From the NCBI RefSeq assembly GCF_901000735.1, contig NC_081550.1, forward strand, positions 14,736,393-14,800,392: DNA of 64,000 bases, written 5' to 3'. Every line of letters starts with the position of its first letter. Within the stretch, counting starts at the first letter, position 1. The notes below the pieces were generated by a model. It was not told the origin of the DNA, did not search any database, and worked only from the letters and a program-made list of their open reading frames with translations. Position numbers and translations under genes: made by a program. Below are positions 10,870-20,883 of this stretch, piece by piece. Origin of the DNA: Corylus avellana (Eukaryota > Streptophyta > Magnoliopsida > Fagales > Betulaceae).

Positions 10870-10909
10870 TTTTGGTTCATTGTTTGTGTGGAGTTCTTGT
10901 GTGAATTAA

Positions 10910-13335
10910 ATGGAAGAGTCATCTAATAGCATGGTTAAACTCACAGCTTCCAATTATTCAATTTGGAAGACTAGGATGGAAGATATTTTGTATTGCAAAG
11001 AATTGTTTGACCCCATTGAGTTGAAAGGTGTCAAACCAGATGCTGCAACCAACGATGATTGGAAGAAATTGAATAGGAAAGCCGTTGGATATATTAGGCA
11101 GTGGGTTGATCAAAGTGTCTTTCATCACGTAGCCAAAGAAGTTGATGCCTATGGTCTTTGGCAGAAGTTAGAGAGTCTTTATAAACGAAAGACTGCTCAA
11201 AATAAAGCCTTTGTGATAAGAAGGCTTGTGAATTTGAAGTACAAAGATGGGCATAGTGTTACGGAGCATCTGAGTAATTTTTAGGGAATGTTGAACGAGT
11301 TGTCTACCATGAAACTTGCACTAGATGATGAGGTGCAAGCATTACTTGTGTTGAGTTCTTTGCCAGACAGTTGGGAAACGTTGGTGGTGTCACTCAGTAA
11401 TTCGACTCCCAATGGTGTGATAACTATGGGTATGGTAAAAGACAGCATGTTCAATGAAGAGGCAAGAAGAAAAGAGCAAGGTATTTCTTCTCATTCAGAG
11501 GCACTTGTTATAGAAAGGCGGGGGAGAAGTAAAAGCAGAAAACCTCACAGGTATGACAGTCGTGACAAGTCAAGAGAAAAGTCTTATTCAAAAATGGACA
11601 TAAAATGTTTTCACTGTGGCAAGCCTGGGCATCTAAGAAGAGATTGCAGAAAGTTTAAGAGGGAACAGTTGAAAGGAAAAGACGAAGAACGCCAAGAAGA
11701 AAAAGACACTACAGCAGTTGCATCTGATGGGGATGTGGTATTTGCTTTTGATGAAGCTTATGCTAATCTCGCATGTGATGAATCTACGTGGGTAGTTGAT
11801 ACAGCAGCATCTTTTCATATTACTCCACATAGAGATTTCTTCTCTTCCTACACCAGTTGCGATTTTGGTTGGGTTAGGATGGGAAATGAAGCAAAGTGTA
11901 AAGTTGTGGGCATGGGAGATAATTAGCTAGAAACCAATATTGGATTGACGCTCAAGGATGTCAGGCATGTTCCTGAAATGCGCTTCAACTTGATTTCTAT
12001 TGGGAAACTTGATGATGAAGGCTACCACAATTACCTTAGAGGTGGATAGTGGAAACTGAGCAGGGGTTCTCTTATCTTAGCCAGGGGAAAGAAGACCAAC
12101 ACTCTCTACAAGACAGCTGCAAGACTAGTCAAGGGAGATGCGATTGTTGTTGAGAATGAAAACTCCACTGAGCTATGGCACAAGAGGCTTGGTCACATGA
12201 GTGAGAAGGGACTTCAGATTCTCGCCAAGGAACAGCTCCTACCTAATAATAAAGGTACGTCACTAACGCCCTGTACTCATTGTCTTGTTGGAAAACAAAG
12301 AAGAGTTTCATTTCAAAAATCCTCTTCATCAAGAAAGTCTAATATTCTTGATTTAGTTCACACTGATGTCTGCACTATGAACACTAAAACTCTAGGTGGT
12401 GCACTTTATTATGTAACTTTTATTGATGACCACTCTAGAAAGGTATGGGTGTTTGCTTTGAAAACCAAAGATCAGGTATTGGGTATGTTCAAAGTCTTTC
12501 ATATGAAGGTTGAAAGAAAAACTGGAAGGCAGTTAAAATGCGTCCGTCCAGACAATAGTGGTGAATACAGAGGACCGTTTGAAGAGTATTGCAAAAGCCA
12601 TGGGATCAGGCCTGAGAAAACTGTACCCAAGACTCCGCAGCATAATGGCGTAGTAGAGAGAATGAACAGAACCATCTATGAGAGAATCAGGTGTATGCTC
12701 TCTCATGCAAAATTGCCTAAACATTTTTGGGGTGAGGCAATGAGGACAGCAGTTGACTTGATAAATCTTTCTCCTTCAGTTTCTTTGGATGGTGACATTC
12801 CTCAAAGGGTTTGGACAGGGAAAGATGTTTCTTTTGAGCACTTGAGAGTGTTTGGCTGCAGAGCATTCGTCCATATTCCTAGAGATGAGAGGTTAAAGCT
12901 TGATAGCAAAGTCAAGCAATGTATCTTCATGGGTTATGGGCATGAGGAGTTTGGTTATAGATTATGGGATCCAGTTAATAAGAAAATCATACGAAGCAGA
13001 GATGTCGTATTCTTTGAAGATCAAACCATTAAAGACTTGGATCAGAAAAAGGCAGAGTCTCTCAGTGAATACCGTGTTGATTTGGATCCAGTTATTCCTC
13101 CTTGTGTGATGCATGATGAACATATGGGAGATGTACAAGAAGAATAGGTTGATATAGTTGGTGAAAATGGTGAGTCTGCAATTGATAATGTGGAGTCAGA
13201 AGAGCATCTAGAGCAAGCTTCTTCAGAACCAGCCACTGAGATTCAGTTGAGGAGATCTACCAGAAACCGACAGCCTTCCAGAATGTATTCAGTTAATGAG
13301 TATGTGTTACTTTCTGATGGGGGAGAACCAGAAAG
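10910..13335 (+). pseudogene. Copia gag-protease-integrase part of the polyprotein, broken
   Basis: Starts at ATG 10910. Gag (UBN2-like) runs to about 11500. A zinc knuckle CFHCGKPGHLRRDC follows near 11607-11650, then a protease with VVDTAASFHIT (11790-11820; D-T-A in place of the usual D-S/T-G/A). A pre-integrase stretch carries LWHKRLGHMS (about 12174-12203). The integrase core has DLVHTDV, VTFIDDHSRKVWVF, VRPDNSGEY and PQHNGVVERMNRT, so the D-D-E triad is present. Stops interrupt the frame at 11282-11284, 11924-11926, about 12046 and 13145-13147. The reading frame continues after the hAT insertion at 18356. Confidence 0.92.
13328..13335 (+). repeat. Target-site duplication, left (hAT)
   Basis: CCAGAAAG is repeated exactly at 18348-18355, after the other end of the transposon. 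Eight bases is the hAT family length. Confidence 0.95.
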
Positions 13336-13530
13336 TAGGGGTGGGCAGATTAACCGATTACCGATTACCAACCGATTACCGACTTTAACCGAACCGATAT
13401 TAACCGTAACCGATAGTTATCGGTCGGTAATCAGTTAAAAATTTTATACCGATAAGCTTATCGGTCGGTAATCGGTCGATTAAAATTTTTTTATCGGTTA
13501 ACCGATATGACCGATAAGACCGATAAGCTA
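13336..13530 (+). repeat. hAT left end: TIR and subterminal ACCGAT repeats
   Basis: After TAGGGGTGGG come about fifteen short copies of ACCGAT/ACCGATTACC and the reverse form ATCGGT/TCGGTCGGTAATCGG. Subterminal arrays of a short motif are known transposase-binding sites in hAT elements. The right end (18180-18347) carries the same motif. Confidence 0.88.
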
Positions 13531-13569
13531 TTTTAATTTTTAATTTTTTAGAATTTTATATTTATTATT

Positions 13570-13770
13570 AAAAGTTAAAACCAAAACAACGTCGTTTTGG
13601 GTGAAACCAAAACAACGTCGTTTTGGTTTCACAAATCAGTAAATCACGCCTAATCACCTATACTGTTATGACTATTAAGTGTTAACTTAAGTGTATAGAG
13701 TCTGTAGACTATACTCATTAGTCATTAGTCATTAGTCATCACTTTGACTCACTTTGACTCACTTCACTTA
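13570..13770 (+). promoter_or_regulatory. Probable hAT promoter region with repeated motifs
   Basis: Two copies of CCAAAACAACGTCGTTTTGG (13581-13600 and 13607-13626) are near-palindromes with an ACGT core, the type bound by bZIP factors. Downstream, CATTAGT repeats three times (13717-13740), and two TTGACT W-box cores lie at 13744-13749 and 13754-13759. These suggest regulated transcription of the transposase. No clear TATA box was seen, so the promoter role is inferred from position. Confidence 0.45.
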
Positions 13771-14157
13771 GGTTTTACTTTTCAGAAAATCGATACCCAG
13801 CCATTCTGTGTGGTTTTCTTTCTTCCTCTTTTCCCCAATTTCCCAAAGGACCCAAACCCACGGTGCACACAGCGGCAGCAGTGCAGCAGCCACCAGCCAG
13901 CAGCCCAGCAGTCTCCCTTTGTTGATCCCTCAGCAGAAGCACCGCAAGCCGCTCCCTCCGTCGATCCCGCAGCAGCTCCACTCCCTCCGTCGACCGACAG
14001 CAGCGCCGCCCTCCGTCGATCCCGCAGCAACACCGCATCTCCGTCCTCTCCCTCGACTCTCGAGTCCCTCTGCAGTACCTGCACCGTCGATCTCTCGCAG
14101 ACTCGCACCATCGCACACCTGCACCTTCGTCTCTCGCAAAGTAACATCGCAGCCCAG

Positions 14158-14846
14158 GTAATTTTCTGTGTTAAATGTTTTTTTTTTTTTTTTTTTTTTT
14201 ACTTTGTACTCCATTAGATCTCTCTCTCTGAAAAATTTCAAGATCTTGTTTTTCAGAGTTTCAAATTTCAATCGAGTTTTTCCCATGCCTATTGTAGTGT
14301 TGTTGATTTATCATAAAATTTTGGAGCTTCAAATCTAGTGGTTACTGGTTGCTATTGGGAGAATTAAGTGTTAAGTGTATATATATGGCCTTATTTGCTG
14401 TTGGTGGTTTATAATTATAAATTAAGTGTTAAGTGTATATATATCATATATGGCCTTATTTGCTGTTGGTGGTTTATACTTTGTAATTGTAAATTAAATG
14501 TTAAGTGTATATATATGGCCTTATTTGCTGTTGGTGGTTTATAATTATAAATTAAGTGTTAAGTGTATATATATGGCCTTATTTGCTGTCGGTGGTTTAT
14601 ACTTTGTAATTGTAAATTAAGTGTTACGTGTATATATATGGCCTTATTTGCTATTGGTAGTTTATAATTATAAATTAAGTGTTAAGCACTTAAGTGTATA
14701 TATATGGGCCAATAATATGGCCTTGGTCTGTTTTATAAATTAAGTGTTAAGTGTTTTCATATACTCTTTTTTTTTTTATAACTAATTTTTCACATTGTAT
14801 GAGTTTTAAAAATATTGAATACAAACTATTTTTATTTTTATTGTAG
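14158..14846 (+). other. Probable leader intron of the hAT transposase gene
   Basis: CAGCCCAG|GTAATTTTCTG at 14158 is a good donor. TTTTTATTGTAG ending at 14846 is a good acceptor, five bases before the transposase ATG. Splicing would bring the C-rich leader (about 13860-14157) next to the start codon. The leader itself is open in several frames but has no recognised domain, so I treat it as untranslated. The intron contains a poly-T run and the tandem array at 14364-14754. Confidence 0.65.
14364..14754 (+). repeat. Alternating tandem repeat in the hAT leader intron
   Basis: Six units begin ATTAAGTGTTAAGTGTATAT (starts near 14364, 14421, 14494, 14551, 14616 and 14674), and a seventh partial unit follows. 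Most units continue ATGGCCTTATTTGCTGTTGG. Short units ending in ATAATTATAA alternate with longer ones ending in CTTTGTAATTGTAA, so the real period is a two-unit block. Confidence 0.9.
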
Positions 14847-14851
14847 TTTAG

Positions 14852-17011
14852 ATGGATGCACCTACATCAGCTACTTCTTCTTGTCCCATAGATGATGAAG
14901 AATTAGAAACATATGATGATGAATCTGATGAGTTTGAAACGGATACCCAAGGGATTAGATGTGCTGGTTCTATGGGAACATCTCATAGTCATGGTGGACG
15001 ACCACCAATCCCTAGTAAAAAAAGATTAAGAGTGAAAAGATCTTCAGTATGGGACCATTTTACTAAAGATAAAAGTAGTTCTGAAGAGTTTCCTACAGCA
15101 AATTGTAACTACTGTGAGAGGCAGTATAAATGCCATCCTACAAGAAATGGCACCTCTAACATGTTGTACCATTTTAGAAATTGTGAAAAGTACAAGAGCT
15201 TAAAAGCAAGAGAAGATAGCTCTCAGTCTAAGTTCACTTTTGTGGCTGGAGAGAATCAGAGTATTGGTGCTAGTGGCAATAACCTAATTATTGCTAAGTA
15301 TTCTGAAAAAATCATTAGGGAGACACTTTGTGAAATGATCATTGTTGATGAATTTCCATTTTCAGTTGTGGAGAAGAGGGGTGTTAGGAAAATGTTTAGG
15401 GTTCTTGAGCCTCGATTTACACTTCCTTCTCGCTATACAGTGATGAAGGATTGTGTTAAGTTGTTTATGACCAAAAGGGACCTAATCAAAAAAAAGTTGT
15501 TGATAGCTGGTCAAAGGATTTGTTTGACTACGGACACTTGGACTTCGATTCAGAATATGAATTACATGGTTGTAACTGGACATTTCATTGATCCTTCTTG
15601 GAAATATCACAAAAGAATATTGGCATTTCGCCAAGTGTCGGATCACAAGGCAATAACGATTACCAAGGAAATAGAGCAATGTTTGGTGGAATGGGGGATT
15701 AAAAATTTGTTGACAATAACACTTGATAATGCAACTGCTAATGACAAGGCAATGACTGAGTTCCAAAAAAGAAATATGTCCAATACAAATGTTATTTGTC
15801 GCCATGACTTTGTCCATATAAGGTGTTGTGCGCATGTTTTAAATTTAATTGTGCAAGCAGGTACGAAGGATGTACATGATTCAATTGAAAGGATCCGAAA
15901 TATGGTGAAGTATGTGAAGGAATCCCCCCAAAGATTGGCCCTCTTTAAGTCTTGTGTAGAAAGGAAGCAACTTGAGTGTAAATCTTCATTGAAACTTGAT
16001 GTTTCCACTAGATGGAACTCTACTTATACCATGTTGGAGGTAGCACAAAAGTATGAAAGGGCATTTGATCTTATGTTAGATGAAGATTCGAATTTTTTCA
16101 ACTATTTGAATGATGATGAGTTGGGGACTCCGAATGAAGATGATTGGAAGAAGGTTCGACACTTTGTTAAATTTTTGCATGTGTTTTATGAGGAGACAAT
16201 AAGAATGTCGGGTTCCTCGTACTCAACCTCTAACTTGTTTTTTGGTACACTCCAAAATGTTTATCATTGTTTGATGGAGTATTGTGAAAGTGATGATTAT
16301 TCGTTGCGTAGCATGGCAACAAGTATGAAAGAGAAATATGATAAGTATTGGGGAGACTTTGAGGCTATTAACCCCCTGTTGTTTCTTGCTGCTGTGCTTG
16401 ATCCACGTTACAAGATATCCGTCTTGGAATTTTGGTTGCAGACAAATGTGGGTACATCAAAAGCATCAAGAATTATTATCAACTTAAAGAAGGTCTTGGA
16501 CCAGTTTTATCAACATTATGCCAAAAATGTTGAAGGAAGTGGGAGTAGGGTTTCAAACGAGGGTGTGGATGTCGGTACAAGTTCTGAAGGTGTGGGTACT
16601 AATAAGAAAGATGCTTTAGCTATTTACCATTCCTTTCGAGCGTCCAAAAATGTGATGATGTGTCGGACAGAGATAGAGCAATATTGTACGGAGGAGGTCG
16701 AGTCACCAAGTAAGACCTTTGATATTTTAATGTGGTGGAGGGTAAAAAAGTCGAAGTTTCCGGTTCTCGCTGAGATAGCACGGGATGTCCTTGCAATTCC
16801 ACTTACCTCTGTTGCTTCTGAGTCGGCGTTTAGCACCGGAGGTCGCATCATAGATCCTTTTCGGAGTTCTTTGGCTCCGAAAACAGTGGAAGCTCTTATT
16901 TGTTGTCAAAATTGGTTGAGATCTTCTCCCAATTTTGAGTGTGGTGAGCAACTCTTGCCTGATATTGAAGATGAAGAAAGCTACAAGCTTGAGTCGGGTA
17001 ATATTTGTTAA
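14852..17011 (+). CDS. hAT transposase (zf-BED, RICESLEEPER-like), 719 aa
   Basis: It cuts and pastes the host hAT element, acting in the nucleus on the element ends. An acidic N-terminus and a basic stretch (residues 55-63) precede a BED zinc finger with C85, C88, H107 and C111. The RNase H-like core follows, with the acidic residues expected at D228 (TTDTWTS), D292 (ITLDNAT) and E657 (VASESAFSTGG). The C-terminal hAT dimerisation domain occupies about 625-700 (WWRVKKSKFPVLAEIARDVL). The length is normal for the group, no stop or shift is visible, and all three catalytic acids are present. The ATG at 14852 follows a predicted leader splice. Similar domesticated genes exist, but TIRs and target duplication show this one is still inside its transposon. 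Confidence 0.95.
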   Translation: MDAPTSATSSCPIDDEELETYDDESDEFETDTQGIRCAGSMGTSHSHGGRPPIPSKKRLRVKRSSVWDHFTKDKSSSEEFPTANCNYCERQYKCHPTRNGTSNMLYHFRNCEKYKSLKAREDSSQSKFTFVAGENQSIGASGNNLIIAKYSEKIIRETLCEMIIVDEFPFSVVEKRGVRKMFRVLEPRFTLPSRYTVMKDCVKLFMTKRDLIKKKLLIAGQRICLTTDTWTSIQNMNYMVVTGHFIDPSWKYHKRILAFRQVSDHKAITITKEIEQCLVEWGIKNLLTITLDNATANDKAMTEFQKRNMSNTNVICRHDFVHIRCCAHVLNLIVQAGTKDVHDSIERIRNMVKYVKESPQRLALFKSCVERKQLECKSSLKLDVSTRWNSTYTMLEVAQKYERAFDLMLDEDSNFFNYLNDDELGTPNEDDWKKVRHFVKFLHVFYEETIRMSGSSYSTSNLFFGTLQNVYHCLMEYCESDDYSLRSMATSMKEKYDKYWGDFEAINPLLFLAAVLDPRYKISVLEFWLQTNVGTSKASRIIINLKKVLDQFYQHYAKNVEGSGSRVSNEGVDVGTSSEGVGTNKKDALAIYHSFRASKNVMMCRTEIEQYCTEEVESPSKTFDILMWWRVKKSKFPVLAEIARDVLAIPLTSVASESAFSTGGRIIDPFRSSLAPKTVEALICCQNWLRSSPNFECGEQLLPDIEDEESYKLESGNIC

Positions 17012-18179
17012 TTTCAAATTTGTTCATTGTTCTAATTATTTGATTAAATTATTTTTATTTTTTACTAATCCTTTAAAAATTTAATTGTGGTAGAAATTCT
17101 GTCTAATTCCCTCACATTTGATGAGGATTAAAGGTTTGATGGATGAACTTTGCGAGGTGATGTTTTGTTTAAAGTATTTGGTAAGTTTTTTGCATCATAT
17201 ATTTTTTTCTTACTTGATATTTATTTCTTACTATTTAATATTAATCACTAATAGCGATTAACTATGTTTATGTTTTGTCTATTGAAGGAAGCAAAATTAA
17301 AGAATTGAAGATGATCTATGTTTGAGGTGGATCGTGGAATTGGAATTATTGTGTAACCTTGTTTATGTTTATCCATATTGATTATTATCTTTATATTTTC
17401 TTTCTACTTTTGATATTTGTGTAATCGGTGTTGCCCTTTATGTGGGTTAAACTTATTTTCTTTTTACTAAGTGACTTATTAACTTTACTTAGTTAATACT
17501 TTGTTTATTATTCTTGGATGGATTTTAATTTGGGTTTGAGTATGTTTGATTTTTTTTTTGAATTTTGTTGATTTGAGATTGCTTATTATCCACTGATCAC
17601 TATATGTAGGTTGAAGAGAGCCCCTGATACAAAATATTTAAGGTCTTGAATTGGTTCAATGCTTTGAGTCTTTAACTACTAGATTTTGCATTTGTTAATT
17701 TTGTTTTATTGTGAGTGACTGCATTATATAATTTATATTTATGGGTAGAAATGTTGAATTTCCTTTCAATAAAGAATTTCAATTTTGCCTTTTTGAATCA
17801 GATAAAACCCAATTTGTTGGTTGACAAGGACATATTTCTTTCATTGGAAATTTGGAACAAAATGAGCTTCCACTTCCAGAAGCTAGCCTGGCTAGAACCA
17901 ATTCTGCTCAAATATGCTTATGGTCCATGGAGCAATCTCATATGATTATTAATTTATTATATATTTATTTGGTCCATCCGTCCATGGAGCAAGCCCAGTA
18001 AGAGAAACTAGAAAGAGTTTATTAATTATTATATTAATACAAACTAAAAAAAAAAAAGCCTAATAAAAAGCCTAATAAAAAGCCCAATAAAAAGCCCACA
18101 AAACTCAATCTAGCAATCTCAAATTAATTTTTGGCCCAATTAACAATAAGTAAAAGCCCAATAAAAAGCCCACAAAAGC
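17012..18179 (+). other. hAT 3' non-coding region
   Basis: AT-rich sequence between the transposase stop and the right subterminal repeats. It contains a 3-4 fold run of AAAAAGCCCAATAAAAAGCC near 18050-18180. No supported gene; a 76-residue frame at 17715 has no recognisable features. Confidence 0.6.
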
Positions 18180-18347
18180 CCAAACCGATTTAACCGACCG
18201 GTTAACCGATTACCGATATGACCGATAATTTTCGGTTAATATTTCTTATCGGTCGGTAATCGGTTAAGACTTGGTTAACCGATAGCTTATCGGTTAACCG
18301 ACCGATAAGTCCATTAACCGGTCTTAACCGACCGATACCCACCCCTA
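18180..18347 (+). repeat. hAT right end: subterminal repeats and TIR
   Basis: Dense ACCGAT and ATCGGT motifs (CCGATTTAACCGACCGG, TTATCGGTCGGTAATCGG) lead to the terminal ACCCACCCCTA at 18347. They mirror the left end. Confidence 0.9.
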
Positions 18348-18355
18348 CCAGAAAG
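18348..18355 (+). repeat. Target-site duplication, right (hAT)
   Basis: CCAGAAAG, identical to 13328-13335; copia coding sequence resumes directly afterwards. Confidence 0.95.
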
Positions 18356-19910
18356 TTATTAAGAGGTTATGCTACATGACCAGAAAAATCAATGGTTAGA
18401 AGCCATGCAAGACGAGATGAAATCCTTGCATGAGAATTACACATATGATTTGGTGGAACTGCCTAAGGGCAAGAGAGCACTCAAGAATAAATGGGTGTTC
18501 AAATGCAAGATTGAACCAAACAGATCACAGCCAAGGTACAAGGCGCGACTAGTTGTAAAGGGGTTCGGTCAAAAGAAGGGCATTGATTTTGATGAAATTT
18601 TCTCACTCGTGGTAAAGATGTCTTCTATCAGAGTTGTTTTGAGTTTGGCTGCCAAAATGAATTTGGAGATCGAGCAGCTTGATGTGAAGACTGCTTTCCT
18701 TCATGGTGATTTGGAGGAGGAAATTTATATGGAGCAACCAGAGGGGTTCACAGCTAAAGGCAAAGAACACCTAGTGTGTCGGTTGAAAAAGAGCTTGTAC
18801 GGACTCAAGCAGGCATCGAGACAATGGTATAAGAAGTTTGATTCTTTTATGGTTGATCATGGGTATGAGAGAACTACAGCAGATCATTGTGTGTTTGTGA
18901 AGAAATTCTCTGATGGAGAATTTATTATTCTCTTGCTGTATGTGGACGACATGTTGATTGTTTGTCATGACACTAGTAAAATTGACAGACTGAAGAAAGA
19001 ATTGAGTAAGTCCTTTGCTATGAAGGACTTGGGACCCGCAAAGCATATCCTTGGTATGAAGATCTCTCATAATAGGAAGAAAGGAAAATTGTGGCTATCA
19101 CAAGAGAGTTATATCAAGAAGGTATTGGACAGATTCAACATGAGCAAGGCAAAACCGGTGAGCTCTACACTTGCAGGGCATTTGAATTTGAGTTCAAAGC
19201 AAAGTCCTACAAGTGAGAAAGAAAAAGATGAAATGAAGAAAGTGCCTTACGCATTAGCCGTGGGTAGCTTGATGTACGCCATGGTGTGTACGAGGCCTGA
19301 TATCGCTCATGTAGTTGGAGTTGTCAGTCGATTCATTTCTAATCCTGGCAAAGAACATTGGGCAGCTGTGAAATGGATTCTCAGGTATCTTAGAGGTACT
19401 TCGAGAGTATGTTTGTGCTTCGGCAGTGGTCAACAGGTGCTTGATGGGTTTACAGATGCAGATATGGCTGGGGATATTGATTCTAGAAAATCTACTTCAG
19501 GGTACCTGATTACTTATTCAGGGGGAGCAGTGTCATGGCAGTCCAGATTGCAGAAGTGTGTTGCTTTGTCTACCACAGAGGCAGAGTACATTGCTATTAC
19601 TGAAGCGGCTAAAGAATTGTTATGGATGAAAAAGTTCTTACAAGAATTGGGTCTACAGCAAGAGAGGTATGTGCTTTACTGTGACAGTCAGAGTGCCATC
19701 CATCTCAGTAAGAATTCAACTTTCCATTCAAGATCGAAACATATCGATGTTAAGTGTCATTGGATTCGTGATGCACTGGAGGATAAGCTGTTACAGATTG
19801 AGAAAATTCATACTTATGATAATGGGTCAAATATGATGACTAAACCGTTGCCTATGCAAAAGCTTGAAATTTGCAGAAGCGCGGCGGGCTTGGTGGAGCC
19901 CCCTACATAA
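18356..19910 (+). pseudogene. Copia reverse transcriptase-RNase H part of the polyprotein
   Basis: Continuation of the copia pol gene after the hAT insertion. It is open from 18369 to 19910 (513 residues). RT motifs: NKWVFKCKI, QLDVKTAFLHGDL, SLYGLKQASRQWY and the catalytic LYVDDMLIV (near 18940). RNase H carries TDADMAGDIDSRKSTSGY, STTEAEY and the CDSQSAIHLS block. A TAA directly after the insertion point (18359-18361) breaks the join to the integrase part, so this half lacks its own start. The RT-RNase H domains themselves look undamaged. Confidence 0.93.
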
Positions 19911-19926
19911 TCAGGAGGGGGAGATT
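19911..19926 (+). promoter_or_regulatory. Copia polypurine tract
   Basis: CAGGAGGGGGAGATT precedes the 3' LTR (TGTTGGG at 19927). It is the usual position of the plus-strand primer. A matching copy lies before the second LTR at 20925. Confidence 0.85.
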
Positions 19927-20611
19927 TGTTGGGTGGTCCCTCTTATGTGGGGACCACATGGACTACAACAAAACAAAGAATTTTGTTTGTAGTAAAACTC
20001 TAACACACTATACGTGTGTTTATAAGAGATAGAAAAGAAGAGAAAAACAAGGGAGATAGAGAAAAAGAAGTAGTGCGGCACTGGGAGAGAAAGAAAAAGA
20101 AAAAGAAGAAAAAAAAAAAAGGGTTTCGCCTATTCACATCCATCAGAGATTGGAGGTTCGTTTGTGGTCCGATCTTGATGCAATTTTAGAGTCTTGCTCC
20201 TGACGACAAGTGCTACGTATTGACTGGTGTTGATCGTTGGAATTCCTCTCCAATCGCTTGGTTGCTAATACCTATTTGATGAGATCTTTCTTTATTCTTG
20301 TTGGAATCCACTTTAGGGTGATGAATTTATGTTTAATCCAAGAATGCATGTATTCTTGATGTGGTGATAATCTCTAGATATTTCTCTAGGGAAGACAATT
20401 GTAAACTCATTATTGTTGATAGTGGAAGATTTAACTAGACTAGGTCCCGTGGTTTTTACCTTCGCATTGGAGGGTTTTCCACGTAAAAATCTTGGTGTCT
20501 TGCTTGTGGGTTTGCTTGATTATTATTTTGCTATTGTGTTACTATTTAATTTGCACAAAGAGGAGTAGATTAATTCCGCTGAGCATCTGAAATTGGTGTT
20601 CACCCCTAACA
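19927..20611 (+). repeat. Copia 3' LTR (685 bp), type A U3
   Basis: Begins TGTTGGGTGG and ends CCCCTAACA, with TG/CA ends. A TATA-like TTTATAAGAG lies near 20020, followed by a GA-rich leader. The last 167 bp match the 5' remnant at 10688. Confidence 0.9.
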
Positions 20612-20783
20612 CAGCAAAATAAAGAAATGGATCCATGTAATTGGATGGATGTATTGTTTTACCATGATGAAGCCTTTCATTTGATAAGACTGATATTCAT
20701 TGCTTCAAAGGCCAACCAATCAACAAGTTTTCAGAACAAACTCATTCATCTGCAATAAACTCCATTGGTACTCAGAAAGCCAT
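20612..20783 (+). repeat. Flank repeat, first copy (172 bp)
   Basis: CAGCAAAATAAAGAAATGGA and the following bases are essentially identical to 21574-21745, one base differing by eye (gccaacc/gctaacc). Each copy directly follows a copia LTR. The first copy ends at the 100-N gap. No gene seen. Confidence 0.9.
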
Positions 20784-20883
20784 NNNNNNNNNNNNNNNNN
20801 NNNNNNNNNNNNNNNNNNNNNNNNNNNNNNNNNNNNNNNNNNNNNNNNNNNNNNNNNNNNNNNNNNNNNNNNNNNNNNNNNNN
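20784..20883. other. Assembly gap, 100 N
   Basis: The gap lies between the first flank repeat and the last bases of a second copia internal region. One hundred Ns is a conventional filler, so the true length is unknown. Confidence 0.95.

Larger units (their letters stand above)
13336..18347 (+). mobile_element. hAT DNA transposon, 5012 bp, apparently intact
   Basis: Bounded by terminal inverted repeats beginning TAGGGGTGGG (left 13336; the right end at 18347 is the reverse complement) and by a perfect 8-bp target duplication. It carries one 719-residue transposase without internal stops, an upstream leader with an intron, and about 1.3 kb of 3' sequence. It sits inside the copia pol gene between integrase and RT, so it entered after the copia. 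With open transposase, matching ends and an exact duplication, it may be a recent or even competent copy. Confidence 0.95.
10688..20611 (+). mobile_element. Ty1/copia LTR retrotransposon (Tnt1/Tork-like), decayed, with nested hAT
   Basis: Order: 5' LTR remnant (10688-10854), tRNA-Met PBS, gag with zinc knuckle, protease, integrase, interrupting hAT element (13336-18347), reverse transcriptase, RNase H, polypurine tract, 3' LTR (19927-20611). This order (integrase before RT) defines Ty1/copia. Without the insertion it would be about 4.9 kb. In-frame stops in gag and pol, and the loss of about 518 bp of the 5' LTR with its promoter, make it non-autonomous. Confidence 0.93.

Noticed and set aside
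13744..14217. 157-residue frame in the hAT leader (Pro/Ala/Ser-rich)
   Set aside because: C-rich low-complexity sequence open in several frames on both strands, ending in poly-T within the probable intron; better read as leader.
14364..14754. CRISPR-like or coding repeat
   Set aside because: The whole unit repeats, including the would-be spacer, and all frames have stops; it is an intron tandem array.
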